Notes: a model not told the origin generated them from the letters alone. DNA of 8,299 nucleotides from Treponema sp. (GCA_017390125.1 JAFPCT010000022.1:1-8299), one strand, 5' to 3'; numbered from the stretch's first letter, positions 1 through 5,770 are shown. Translations and numbers: made by a program.

Positions 1-74
1 CCTGCAAGCTTGAAGAAGTCATATGGATCGAAATCGTCTTTATTGTCGTTTTTAGGGTTCTTGTTTTCACTCAT
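1..74 (-). CDS. N-terminus of an unidentified protein, cut by the window edge
   Basis: An open frame begins with ATG at 74-72 on the minus strand and runs off the window at position 1, giving 24 complete codons. The visible peptide starts MSENKNPKNDNKDDFDPYDF and continues FKLA. It is hydrophilic and rich in Asn, Asp and Lys, with an aromatic Asp-Pro-Tyr-Asp-Phe-Phe patch, so it resembles a disordered cytoplasmic tail before a folded or membrane part. A GAGG at 92-89 lies 14 bases upstream of the ATG, rather far for a ribosome binding site, and a plausible promoter lies at 127-99. It is divergent from fliS. I do not recognise the family; too little is visible to assign a function. Confidence 0.55.
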   Translation of the reverse strand, partial: MSENKNPKNDNKDDFDPYDFFKLA

Positions 75-98
75 ACTATTAAAAAAATCCTCAATTTA

Positions 99-127
99 AA
101 TATACGAATTATTTTCTAAATTGTCGA
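99..127 (-). promoter_or_regulatory. Housekeeping-type promoter for the minus-strand gene at 1-74
   Basis: On the minus strand TCGACA (127-122) and TATATT (104-99) are separated by exactly 17 bases. Each hexamer differs from the sigma-70 consensus (TTGACA, TATAAT) by one base. The predicted transcript start falls near position 92, about 18 bases before the ATG at 74. Seen by eye only. Confidence 0.5.
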
Positions 128-137
128 CAGAAAAATC

Positions 138-164
138 TAAAGTAGTCAGTTCAAATGCCGAAAA
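138..164 (+). promoter_or_regulatory. Sigma-28 (FliA) flagellar promoter upstream of fliS
   Basis: TAAA at 138-141 is followed by 15 bases and then GCCGAAAA at 157-164. The sigma-28 consensus is TAAA, 15 bases, GCCGATAA, so only one of twelve specified bases differs, and the spacer is exact. The predicted start of transcription is near 171, about 35 bases upstream of the fliS ATG. The promoter is in the right place and orientation for a late flagellar gene, which supports both the promoter and the gene calls. It would drive fliS, the FlgN-like gene and probably folA as one transcript. Confidence 0.8.
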
Positions 165-193
165 ACAAAGAGGTCTAGTATCTATTGCGAAAC

Positions 194-200
194 AGGGAGG
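194..200 (+). promoter_or_regulatory. Ribosome binding site of fliS
   Basis: AGGGAGG lies five bases before the ATG at 206. It decides the start: an in-frame TTG at 185 lies upstream of this site and is therefore unlikely to be used. Confidence 0.8.
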
Positions 201-205
201 ACTTT

Positions 206-655
206 ATGGGATTTAACAACGCTTACTCAGCTTACCAGAAAACAAATGTTACCACAGCAAGCCAGGGACATCTGGTGGTATTGCTTTATGAGGCCTGCAT
301 CAAGAATCTTAATTCGGCACTTGCACTGATTGAACCGGGAAACAAAATCAAGCCGTCGAATATAGAAAACTTTTCAAAACTTCTTCAGAAGTCACAGGCA
401 ATCATAACAGAACTTCAGGTTTCCCTTGATATGGAAAAAGGCGGCGAAATTGCTAAAAACCTTATGTCGCTTTACCTCTATTTTAACAGCGAGCTTACAG
501 ACGTTGCCTTCAAACATTCCGCACAGAAAATTCAGTTCATCGTGGACATGATGAAAGAACTGCTGGGCGCATGGAAAACTGCTTCCAACAGCACGGCAAA
601 TGCACCTGCTCAGACTTCAATGCAGGCCCATACAGCTTTGAATATACAGGGGTAA
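206..655 (+). CDS. fliS: Flagellar secretion chaperone FliS
   Basis: FliS binds the C-terminus of flagellin in the cytoplasm, prevents early polymerisation and delivers it to the flagellar type III export gate. The 149-residue product shows the family pattern: N-terminal Ala-Tyr-x-x-Tyr-Gln-Lys-Thr with Thr-Ala-Ser (residues 6-19), the Leu-Val-Val-Leu-Leu-Tyr-Glu-Ala helix (23-30), a central Leu-Tyr-Leu-Tyr-Phe-Asn segment, and a final conserved helix ending Leu-Leu-Gly-Ala-Trp. The rest is a low-complexity Ala/Thr/Gln tail, making the protein somewhat longer than the usual 125-135 residues. The start is the ATG behind AGGGAGG. A sigma-28 promoter precedes it, and the FlgN-like gene follows after three bases. 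fliD, often beside fliS elsewhere, is not in the window. Confidence 0.92.
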   Translation: MGFNNAYSAYQKTNVTTASQGHLVVLLYEACIKNLNSALALIEPGNKIKPSNIENFSKLLQKSQAIITELQVSLDMEKGGEIAKNLMSLYLYFNSELTDVAFKHSAQKIQFIVDMMKELLGAWKTASNSTANAPAQTSMQAHTALNIQG

Positions 656-658
656 CCC

Positions 659-1141
659 ATGGCAAATGAACTTTCAGCAGAAGAATTGAATCAGCGCGTA
701 CTGATTCTCAAAAGATTCAGGCAGCTCCTTGAGCAGCAGAGACAGAAATTTCAGGAATACCTTCTCGTACTTGAAAAACAGCAGGATTCCATTGAATCAG
801 AGGATACGGAAGCAATCCTGAGCCATGCAGAGCTTGAGCAGCAGGTTGTACGCGGCATCTCAAACCTTCAGAAGGTAATAATGCCTATGAACGAGATGTA
901 CAATGCTTCCGTGAGGGGAACAGATTCCAAAGCAGAGAAATCTGTTGAGGACCTGCAGTATGAGCTTAACAGCCTGCAGAACCGCGTTCTTGAGCAGAAC
1001 CAGAAGAACAGAACCCTTCTCCGGGAGCACATGAACGTGATCCGCACTCAGATTGAGAATTTCAAGAATCCGTACCGCAACAACAGGAGCGTTTATGCTA
1101 CAAAAGTTGCAGAAGGAAACCTGATTGCAGTTGAAGTCTAG
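659..1141 (+). CDS. FlgN-like flagellar chaperone (coiled-coil protein)
   Basis: The 160-residue product is almost entirely helical and rich in Gln, Glu, Leu and Arg, with heptad-like spacing over residues 10-60 and 90-130. The arrangement Leu-Leu-Val-Leu-Glu-Lys-Gln-Gln near the N-terminus, the late segment Glu-Gln-Asn-Gln-Lys-Asn-Arg-Thr-Leu-Leu, then a short Tyr-Arg-Asn-Asn-Arg-Ser-Val-Tyr tail is like the FlgN family, cytoplasmic chaperones for the hook-filament junction proteins FlgK and FlgL. Length fits (family about 140-160). The ribosome binding site AGGGG (648-652) overlaps the fliS stop codon, and only three bases separate the genes, so the two are very probably co-translated. The flagellar context is strong, but the sequence match is by shape rather than by an unmistakable motif; it could be another spirochaete flagellar coiled-coil protein. 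Confidence 0.6.
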   Translation: MANELSAEELNQRVLILKRFRQLLEQQRQKFQEYLLVLEKQQDSIESEDTEAILSHAELEQQVVRGISNLQKVIMPMNEMYNASVRGTDSKAEKSVEDLQYELNSLQNRVLEQNQKNRTLLREHMNVIRTQIENFKNPYRNNRSVYATKVAEGNLIAVEV

Positions 1142-1541
1142 CATTGAAGTCGCATTAATTGCGGCTTTTTGCGTTAAAACCCGTGCAATCGGAAAAAACG
1201 GCAGAATTCCCTGGCTCATAAAAGAAGACCTTGAATATTTTAAAGGTCTTACTACAGGCTCTGCAGTGATTTTCGGAAGAAAAACTTTTGAGAGCATCGG
1301 GAGTGCGCTTCCAGGCCGCACAAACATAATCCTTTCCAGAAACAATGATTTTTCAGCGGAAAATGCAGCCGTAGTTCCTTCGCTGGAAAACGCAATTGAA
1401 GAAGCAGAAAGGTCCGGATGCAGAAAGGCTTTCATCTGCGGCGGAGGGAAGGTTTACGAAGAAGGTCTTTCTCTTGCAGAAACCATTTATACAACAGAAG
1501 TAGAAGGCTGTTATGAAGGGGACGCATTTTTTCCTCGATAG
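1125..1541 (+). CDS. folA: Dihydrofolate reductase, interrupted by an apparent frameshift
   Basis: DHFR reduces dihydrofolate to tetrahydrofolate with NADPH in the cytoplasm. Visible hallmarks are Ala-Ile-Gly-Lys-Asn-Gly-Arg-Ile-Pro-Trp (21-30), the catalytic acidic residue Asp35 in Lys-Glu-Asp-Leu, the NADPH-binding Gly-Arg-Lys-Thr-Phe-Glu-Ser-Ile-Gly (51-59), Leu-Pro-Gly-Arg-Thr-Asn-Ile-Ile-Leu-Ser (62-71), Cys-Gly-Gly-Gly-Lys-Val-Tyr (105-111) and Glu-Gly-Asp-Ala-Phe-Phe (131-136). The frame then stops at TAG (1539-1541) after 138 residues, before the last two beta strands that every DHFR needs. Those are readable immediately downstream in another frame (1538-1672), so the gene has lost one base, or the sequence has. 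The start is probably TTG 1125, seven bases after AGAAGGA (1111-1117), overlapping the upstream gene by 17 bases; TTG 1131 is an alternative. No ATG is available. Confidence 0.88.
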   Translation: MQLKSSIEVALIAAFCVKTRAIGKNGRIPWLIKEDLEYFKGLTTGSAVIFGRKTFESIGSALPGRTNIILSRNNDFSAENAAVVPSLENAIEEAERSGCRKAFICGGGKVYEEGLSLAETIYTTEVEGCYEGDAFFPR

Positions 1542-1672
1542 ATCCTTCGGTATTTGAAGAAATTTCAAGAATCAGCCGTTCGAACGAAAGCCATTCCTGG
1601 GATTTCGTCATCTATCAGCGGAAAAAATCCTTGCTTCCAGGACGTCCTCTACATCATCCGGCAGAAACCTGA
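1538..1672 (+). pseudogene. folA: Out-of-frame C-terminal remainder of folA
   Basis: Reading from ATA at 1538 gives Ile-Asp-Pro-Ser-Val-Phe-Glu-Glu-Ile-Ser, then a Ser/Asn-rich loop and Trp-Asp-Phe-Val-Ile-Tyr-Gln-Arg-Lys-Lys. This is the standard DHFR ending (family pattern Phe-Phe-Pro-x-Ile-Asp-Pro, Phe-Glu, then Tyr/Trp-x-Phe-x-Ile-Tyr-x-Arg). It continues into a 14-codon tail and stops at TGA 1670-1672. One extra base between about 1527 and 1537 would join it to the first part and give a 182-residue protein. The last 65 bases overlap the 3' end of the minus-strand nuclease gene. Confidence 0.8.
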
Positions 1673-2471
1673 AGAAGTCCAGACCTGTTTCACCCTCTAT
1701 ATAATCAACGGAACACAAATAAGTTTTCCATGTCGCCTCATTTTGTATTCCCTGCCTGTTGGGCATGAACACTGAAATTATTTCAGTTTCAGGATTTACC
1801 CTGGAAAAGTCATCCGAACCTTCCGGCAGCACAAGAATGATTTTCCAGCAGAATGCCGGTACGGAAATTTCCATGCCATCAAGAGGAATGGATTCAAAAT
1901 ACCCCTTCTGGCTTTCTCCGCCCTTCCCTGCTCCGCCGGCAATTATGTAAAGCTCATTTCCGCCGGACGCAAGCTCACGCTCATAAGATTCAAGATCCTT
2001 CCATACAATTCTGTTCAGATCCGGACATTGAGGAAGCATGTTCGTCATAAGAAAGGTAACGCTGTTGTTTTCCTTTGAGTCCGAACGGTCTGCACTGGGA
2101 CAAACATGACCGCGGTCAAAGCCGTATTTTACAAACTGATAGTCGCTTTTTTTCACTGCATAGAATTTTTCCGGCAGGGAATAATCCGGTCTGAAATCAT
2201 TTGAACGTCCGGAATCACCTAAATCCAGAGCAGAGAGGTGCCAGCTTACCCAGTTGGGACAAAGAGTTTCGGAATTATATGAGATTACAAACTGCTTTTT
2301 TTCCAGAATGTAGTTTTCCGATTCCGGCAGGCCGGATGGAGAAGGATTTCCGAAATAGAGCGCAGAATTTTCTTCAGGCAGGACAAATTCCCTCTGCCCC
2401 TGGGAATACAGGAAACAACAGAGCGAAAAAAAGATAATAATATTCAGAACAATCTTTCTAGCGAAAATCAT
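1608..2471 (-). CDS. Exported DNA/RNA non-specific endonuclease (NUC1/EndA type)
   Basis: This belongs to the beta-beta-alpha-metal nuclease family typified by Serratia nuclease, which cuts DNA and RNA without sequence preference. With the start at ATG 2471 it has 287 residues. Residues 1-24 form a signal peptide: a short basic start (Arg5, Lys6), a hydrophobic core rich in Ile, Phe and Leu, and Leu-Tyr-Ser-Gln as a likely cleavage region. The catalytic Asp-Arg-Gly-His motif is at 119-122 (His122 the general base), followed by Pro-Ser-Ala-Asp-Arg. Asn153 (Leu-Asn-Arg, metal ligand) and Glu161 (Asp-Leu-Glu) complete the site. It probably acts in the periplasm or outside the cell, in nutrient or phosphate scavenging or degrading foreign DNA. 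A TTG at 2516 would extend the frame by 15 residues but puts a polar segment before the signal peptide, so the ATG is preferred; neither has a good ribosome binding site. Its 3' end overlaps the displaced folA frame. Confidence 0.88.
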   Translation of the reverse strand: MIFARKIVLNIIIFFSLCCFLYSQGQREFVLPEENSALYFGNPSPSGLPESENYILEKKQFVISYNSETLCPNWVSWHLSALDLGDSGRSNDFRPDYSLPEKFYAVKKSDYQFVKYGFDRGHVCPSADRSDSKENNSVTFLMTNMLPQCPDLNRIVWKDLESYERELASGGNELYIIAGGAGKGGESQKGYFESIPLDGMEISVPAFCWKIILVLPEGSDDFSRVNPETEIISVFMPNRQGIQNEATWKTYLCSVDYIEGETGLDFFRFLPDDVEDVLEARIFSADR

Positions 2472-2504
2472 TTCATGACAATAATTGCACACTCTTAAAA
2501 AATC

Positions 2505-2519
2505 TACAATAATCAAGGC
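2505..2519 (+). promoter_or_regulatory. -10 element immediately upstream of the FtsH-like gene
   Basis: TACAAT at 2505-2510 is one base from the -10 consensus and ends only nine bases before the ATG at 2520. Transcription would start at about 2517-2520, giving an almost leaderless mRNA. The best -35 candidate, TTGCAC at 2485-2490, is only 14 bases away, so the -35 assignment is weak. An AAGG at 2515-2518 is too close to the ATG (one base) to be a normal ribosome binding site. Confidence 0.4.
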
Positions 2520-3653
2520 ATGAAAAAAAACATTTTATTACCTGTACTGCTTATAGCAGGAACAGCCGCATTCCTGTGCTGGCCGCATTTTTCAAAGAAA
2601 GCAGATTTCGTTCCGTACAAAACTTTTTATACGGAAGTTTCAGAAAACAAAATCTCAAGCGCAGACCTTGGCAAAGGTAAAATCATATTCACCTACAACG
2701 GCGGCGGAACTCGGTTCAGGACAGACAATCCTGATTCAAGCACGCTCAAAGAATTCCTTTTGCTTCACGACGTAAAGGTCACAGAGGAAAAGGAAACAGG
2801 TGAAATCATTTCAATAATACTGGATTCATTTTTCTACATACTGTTTTTCGGGGTGATTATTTTTGTATTCAGAAAATTCATCAGTCCGAACACATTTAAA
2901 AGCGTCCGCAGAACCGGCGTTCATTTTTCAGATATAGTCGGAATGGACGGACTGAAAAAAGACATGCTGCAGATTGCAAGCATGATGAAAAATCCAAAGG
3001 AATACGCTGGCAAAGGAATGAGGCTCCCGAAGGGCATTCTTCTTGAAGGAGAACCAGGAAACGGAAAAACACTTTTTGCCCGGGCACTGGCCGGAGAGGC
3101 AGACATAAATTTCATCCCGGCAAAGGCAACTGACTTTGAGAGCATGTTCATGGCTATAGGACCTGCCAAAGTAAAGCTTCTTTTTGCAAAAGCCCGTCGA
3201 AAGGCTCCCTGCATTGTTTTTATTGATGAATTTGACGGAATCGGAACCAGAAGGAATTATTCCGGCTCTGCAATTGAGACGGAAAACACCCGTATCGTAA
3301 CCGCGCTGCTTAACGAACTTGACGGCTTTACGCCTAACAACGGAATTCTTGTACTTGCGGCAACAAACAGCCGTGAGGCGCTGGATCCTGCCCTTATCAG
3401 GCCGGGACGCTTTGACGCAAAATACACTGTGCCGGCTCCGGATTTCAACACCAGATTAAAACTCATTGAAATATACTCAAATGGAAAAAACTTTGCCGGA
3501 AACATAAATGCAAATGACCTTGCTGAAAAATTCAAGGGATCAAGCTGTGCAGAAATTGAATCTGTCATAAATACAGCCGCTCTGACTGCAGCACAGGAAA
3601 ACCGCAGTGAAATTACAGCAGAAGACATTGAAAACGCATTGAAAAAAAACTAG
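2520..3653 (+). CDS. FtsH-like membrane AAA+ ATPase without a peptidase domain
   Basis: The 377-residue product has the N-terminal half of FtsH: transmembrane helix at about 4-21, an exported domain at about 25-95 (FtsH extracellular domain type, with Tyr-Lys-Thr-Phe-Tyr-Thr-Glu-Val), a second helix at about 99-118, then an AAA+ module. Walker A is 177-184 (Lys183), Walker B is Ile-Val-Phe-Ile-Asp-Glu (Asp236, Glu237), sensor-1 Asn283 lies in Ala-Thr-Asn, and the arginine fingers are Arg294 and Arg297 in Ile-Arg-Pro-Gly-Arg-Phe-Asp. The AAA lid runs to the end. The zinc protease M41 domain with its His-Glu-x-x-His site is absent, and the next gene begins 22 bases later, so this is not a simple frameshift. 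The pore loop reads Met-Phe-Met-Ala-Ile-Gly where FtsH has Met-Phe-Val-Gly-Val-Gly. ATP hydrolysis looks intact. It may extract or unfold membrane proteins, or assemble with true FtsH; that part is inference. Confidence 0.88.
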   Translation: MKKNILLPVLLIAGTAAFLCWPHFSKKADFVPYKTFYTEVSENKISSADLGKGKIIFTYNGGGTRFRTDNPDSSTLKEFLLLHDVKVTEEKETGEIISIILDSFFYILFFGVIIFVFRKFISPNTFKSVRRTGVHFSDIVGMDGLKKDMLQIASMMKNPKEYAGKGMRLPKGILLEGEPGNGKTLFARALAGEADINFIPAKATDFESMFMAIGPAKVKLLFAKARRKAPCIVFIDEFDGIGTRRNYSGSAIETENTRIVTALLNELDGFTPNNGILVLAATNSREALDPALIRPGRFDAKYTVPAPDFNTRLKLIEIYSNGKNFAGNINANDLAEKFKGSSCAEIESVINTAALTAAQENRSEITAEDIENALKKN

Positions 3654-3667
3654 TCTGTCCGTAGAAT
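3639..3667 (+). promoter_or_regulatory. Promoter of the MATE transporter gene
   Basis: TTGAAA (3639-3644) and TAGAAT (3662-3667) are separated by exactly 17 bases; they differ from consensus by two and one bases. The promoter sits across the 3' end of the FtsH-like gene. The -10 ends eight bases before the ATG at 3676, so the transcript should begin almost at the start codon. No Shine-Dalgarno sequence precedes that ATG. Confidence 0.55.
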
Positions 3668-3675
3668 AAAGCACG

Positions 3676-5064
3676 ATGAAAAACGACAGAGTCGACATGC
3701 AGAACGGTCCTCTTTTGGGCAAAATTCTCCTTTTTGCGCTGCCAATTGCGGCCTCAAGCATCCTGCAGCAGCTCTTTAATTCAGCAGATGTTGCGATTGT
3801 CGCAAGATTTGCAGAGAACAAGACCCAGGCAGTTGCCGCCATTGGAAGCAACGGAAACGTAATAAGTTTCATAATAAATCTTTTTCTAGGAATATCTGTC
3901 GGCGCAAACGTAATAATCGGAAACCTGCTCGGACAGGGAAACAAAAAGAACCTTCAGGATGCAGTGCACACAGCAATAACAGTTTCGCTCATCAGCGGAA
4001 CCGCACTTGTGTTCATTGGCTTCTTCATTGCAAAACCTATACTCATCCTCATGTCCACCCCAGAAGACGTTCTTGACTATGCAGTGCTTTACCTCAGGAT
4101 TTACTTTTCCGGAATGCCTTTCTTCATGCTGTACAATTTCGGTTCTGCAGTACTGCGCACAAAGGGAGACACGAAACGTCCCCTCTACAGCCTTTTTTTT
4201 TCCGGAATAATAAACGTAGTGCTGAACCTTCTTCTGGTCATCCTGCTTCACATGGATGTCGCCGGAGTTGCAATTGCCACTGTCGTTTCCCAGGCAGTAA
4301 GCGGACTCCTTGTGCTTAGTTTTCTGATCAATGAAAAGACAGAGCTCAAAGTAGACCTCAGAAAACTTCACATAAACCATGAATACCTTACCCGCATGAT
4401 TAAGATTGGAATCCCGGCCGGTCTTCAGGGAATTGTATTCAACATCTCAAACATCACGATTCAGAGCGCGATAAACGGATTCGGCTCAAGCGCAATGGCA
4501 GGTTCCGCCGCAGAACTGAACTTTGAATACTTTTCATTCTATGTAGTAAGCGCATTCAATCAGACAACAGTTACCTTTACCAGCATAAACTTTGGTGCGG
4601 AAAAAATTGACCGGTGCAAAAAAATATTCCGCTGCTGCATGGCCTCAAGCGTTGTTATAACCGGCATAATGGTAACCTTCTTCGTCCTATTCCGGGAATT
4701 TTTCATCGGGCTGTATACAATAGATCCTGTGGCAATAAAATACGGCGTGCTCAGAATGCTTGCAGTAGAAACATTTGACTGCCTCATCAACACATATGAA
4801 ATAGGTGCCTCAACCCTGCGGGCAATGGGACATTCCCTGCTCCCTACAATCGAAACCATATTTGGCGTATGCGTTTTCAGAGTCATGTGGATTTTCACAG
4901 TTTTTGCCCATTTCAAAAAAACTCTTCCGCCGCTGGAAGCATTCGGAACACTTATGCTGGTTTACCCTGCCTCATGGATACTTGCAGGCTCAATAGTTCT
5001 TTCTACATATTTCATAATCCGCCGCAAAGAATTTACATCAATACAGAAAAAACACAATCAATAA
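3676..5064 (+). CDS. MATE-family multidrug/cation antiporter
   Basis: This is an inner-membrane efflux protein of the MATE family (NorM/DinF/MepA-like), which exports drugs or metabolites in exchange for sodium ions or protons. The 462-residue product is of normal length with about 12 hydrophobic segments in two homologous halves. Family signatures include the opening Gly-Pro-Leu-Leu-Gly-Lys-Ile-Leu-Leu-Phe-Ala-Leu-Pro (11-23), Leu-Phe-Asn-Ser-Ala-Asp after Gln-Gln, Ala-Ala-Ile-Gly-Ser, Arg-Thr-Lys-Gly-Asp-Thr-Lys-Arg-Pro before a helix, Ile-Asn-Val-Val-Leu-Asn-Leu-Leu-Leu, and Gly-Ile-Pro-Ala-Gly-Leu-Gln opening the second half. The substrate cannot be read from the sequence. It follows the FtsH-like gene by 22 bases but has its own promoter, and no ribosome binding site is visible. 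Confidence 0.92.
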   Translation: MKNDRVDMQNGPLLGKILLFALPIAASSILQQLFNSADVAIVARFAENKTQAVAAIGSNGNVISFIINLFLGISVGANVIIGNLLGQGNKKNLQDAVHTAITVSLISGTALVFIGFFIAKPILILMSTPEDVLDYAVLYLRIYFSGMPFFMLYNFGSAVLRTKGDTKRPLYSLFFSGIINVVLNLLLVILLHMDVAGVAIATVVSQAVSGLLVLSFLINEKTELKVDLRKLHINHEYLTRMIKIGIPAGLQGIVFNISNITIQSAINGFGSSAMAGSAAELNFEYFSFYVVSAFNQTTVTFTSINFGAEKIDRCKKIFRCCMASSVVITGIMVTFFVLFREFFIGLYTIDPVAIKYGVLRMLAVETFDCLINTYEIGASTLRAMGHSLLPTIETIFGVCVFRVMWIFTVFAHFKKTLPPLEAFGTLMLVYPASWILAGSIVLSTYFIIRRKEFTSIQKKHNQ

Positions 5065-5067
5065 CTT

Positions 5068-5096
5068 TTGCAAATTCTCATGCTCTATAGTAAAAT
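5068..5096 (+). promoter_or_regulatory. Promoter of adk
   Basis: TTGCAA (5068-5073) and TAAAAT (5091-5096) are spaced by exactly 17 bases, just after the stop codon of the transporter gene. The predicted start of transcription is near 5103, giving a leader of about 27 bases. An overlapping TATAGT at 5086-5091 has a poor spacing (12) and is less likely. Confidence 0.6.
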
Positions 5097-5116
5097 ACTA
5101 CATATAAATTTAAAAC

Positions 5117-5121
5117 AGGAG
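5117..5121 (+). promoter_or_regulatory. Ribosome binding site of adk
   Basis: AGGAG lies eight bases before the ATG at 5130. Another ATG at 5123 is out of frame and only one base after this site, so the start at 5130 is clear. Confidence 0.75.
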
Positions 5122-5129
5122 CATGAAGA

Positions 5130-5762
5130 ATGAACTTCATTTTTTTAGGACCACCGGGAGCCGGAAAAGGCTCTCTTGCTGTTAAAGTTGCGGAAGAATA
5201 TAAGATCCCGCACATTTCTACAGGTGATATTTTCCGTGCCAACATCAAAAATCAGACACCCCTCGGCATCAAAGTAAAGGCAATCATCGATTCCGGATCA
5301 TTGGTAAGCGATGACCTTACATGCGAGCTTGTAAAAGACCGTATTTCGCAGGCTGACTGCAAGAACGGCTTCATTCTCGACGGTTTTCCTCGCACAATTC
5401 CACAGGCAGAAATGTTCGTTTCTATCTGCCCGGATGTAGCTGTTGTAAATTTCCAGGCTGCAGACGAACTTGTAATCAAAAGATTGAGCACAAGACGCGT
5501 ATGCCGTGCCTGCGGCGCTAACTACAATGTCCTGACCCTTCCACCAAAAAAAGAAGGTGTCTGCGACAAGTGCGGCGGTGAAATCTACCAGCGCGACGAC
5601 GACAAGCAGGAATCAATCATGCACCGTATGGAAGTATACAGAGAGCAGACAGAACCTCTCATCGATTTCTATACAAAGAAGGGAACAATCCACAACTTCG
5701 ATGCTGCAATTGAAACTTCCGATCTTCTTGAAGATTTCAAAAAGGTATTTCCTGTAAAATAA
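5130..5762 (+). CDS. adk: Adenylate kinase, long form with zinc-type LID
   Basis: Adenylate kinase interconverts ATP + AMP and 2 ADP in the cytoplasm. The 210-residue product has the P-loop Gly-Pro-Pro-Gly-Ala-Gly-Lys-Gly (7-14, Lys13), the AMP site Ser-Thr-Gly-Asp-Ile-Phe-Arg (30-36), Leu-Asp-Gly-Phe-Pro-Arg-Thr (83-89), and a LID domain from about 122 starting Arg-Arg-Val-Cys. Four cysteines, Cys125, Cys128, Cys145 and Cys148, form two Cys-x-x-Cys pairs as in structural zinc-binding LIDs of Gram-positive and many other long-form kinases. The arginine-bearing helix His-Arg-Met-Glu-Val-Tyr-Arg-Glu-Gln-Thr follows. Ser15 stands where Thr is usual after the P-loop, a mild change. It has its own promoter and ribosome binding site and is followed by a hairpin, so it is probably monocistronic. 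Confidence 0.96.
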   Translation: MNFIFLGPPGAGKGSLAVKVAEEYKIPHISTGDIFRANIKNQTPLGIKVKAIIDSGSLVSDDLTCELVKDRISQADCKNGFILDGFPRTIPQAEMFVSICPDVAVVNFQAADELVIKRLSTRRVCRACGANYNVLTLPPKKEGVCDKCGGEIYQRDDDKQESIMHRMEVYREQTEPLIDFYTKKGTIHNFDAAIETSDLLEDFKKVFPVK

Positions 5763-5770
5763 CTGGAAGT

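Noticed and set aside
185..205. Upstream in-frame TTG start for fliS at 185
   Set aside because: It would place the AGGGAGG ribosome binding site inside the gene and add a seven-residue leader absent from the FliS family; ATG 206 fits the site and the family N-terminus.
860..1435. Minus-strand open frame of 191 codons
   Set aside because: It lies fully antisense to the FlgN-like gene and folA, has no ribosome binding site or family features, and its composition mirrors the sense genes.
1554..1775. Plus-strand open frame of 73 codons after folA
   Set aside because: It is in a different frame from the conserved DHFR ending and overlaps the nuclease gene; nothing recognisable in its product.
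2472..2516. TTG start at 2516 for the nuclease
   Set aside because: It adds 15 residues, including Asp, Arg, His and Cys, before an otherwise normal signal peptide, and leaves only three bases to the divergent ATG at 2520.
3540..3944. Idea that the FtsH peptidase domain was lost by a frameshift just downstream
   Set aside because: All frames after 3653 were considered; the next sequence is the transporter gene with its own promoter, and no His-Glu-x-x-His-bearing frame follows.
3886..4380. Minus-strand open frame of 164 codons inside the transporter gene
   Set aside because: Antisense shadow of a clear membrane protein gene; the translation is Cys/His-rich in the way expected of antisense codons and matches nothing.
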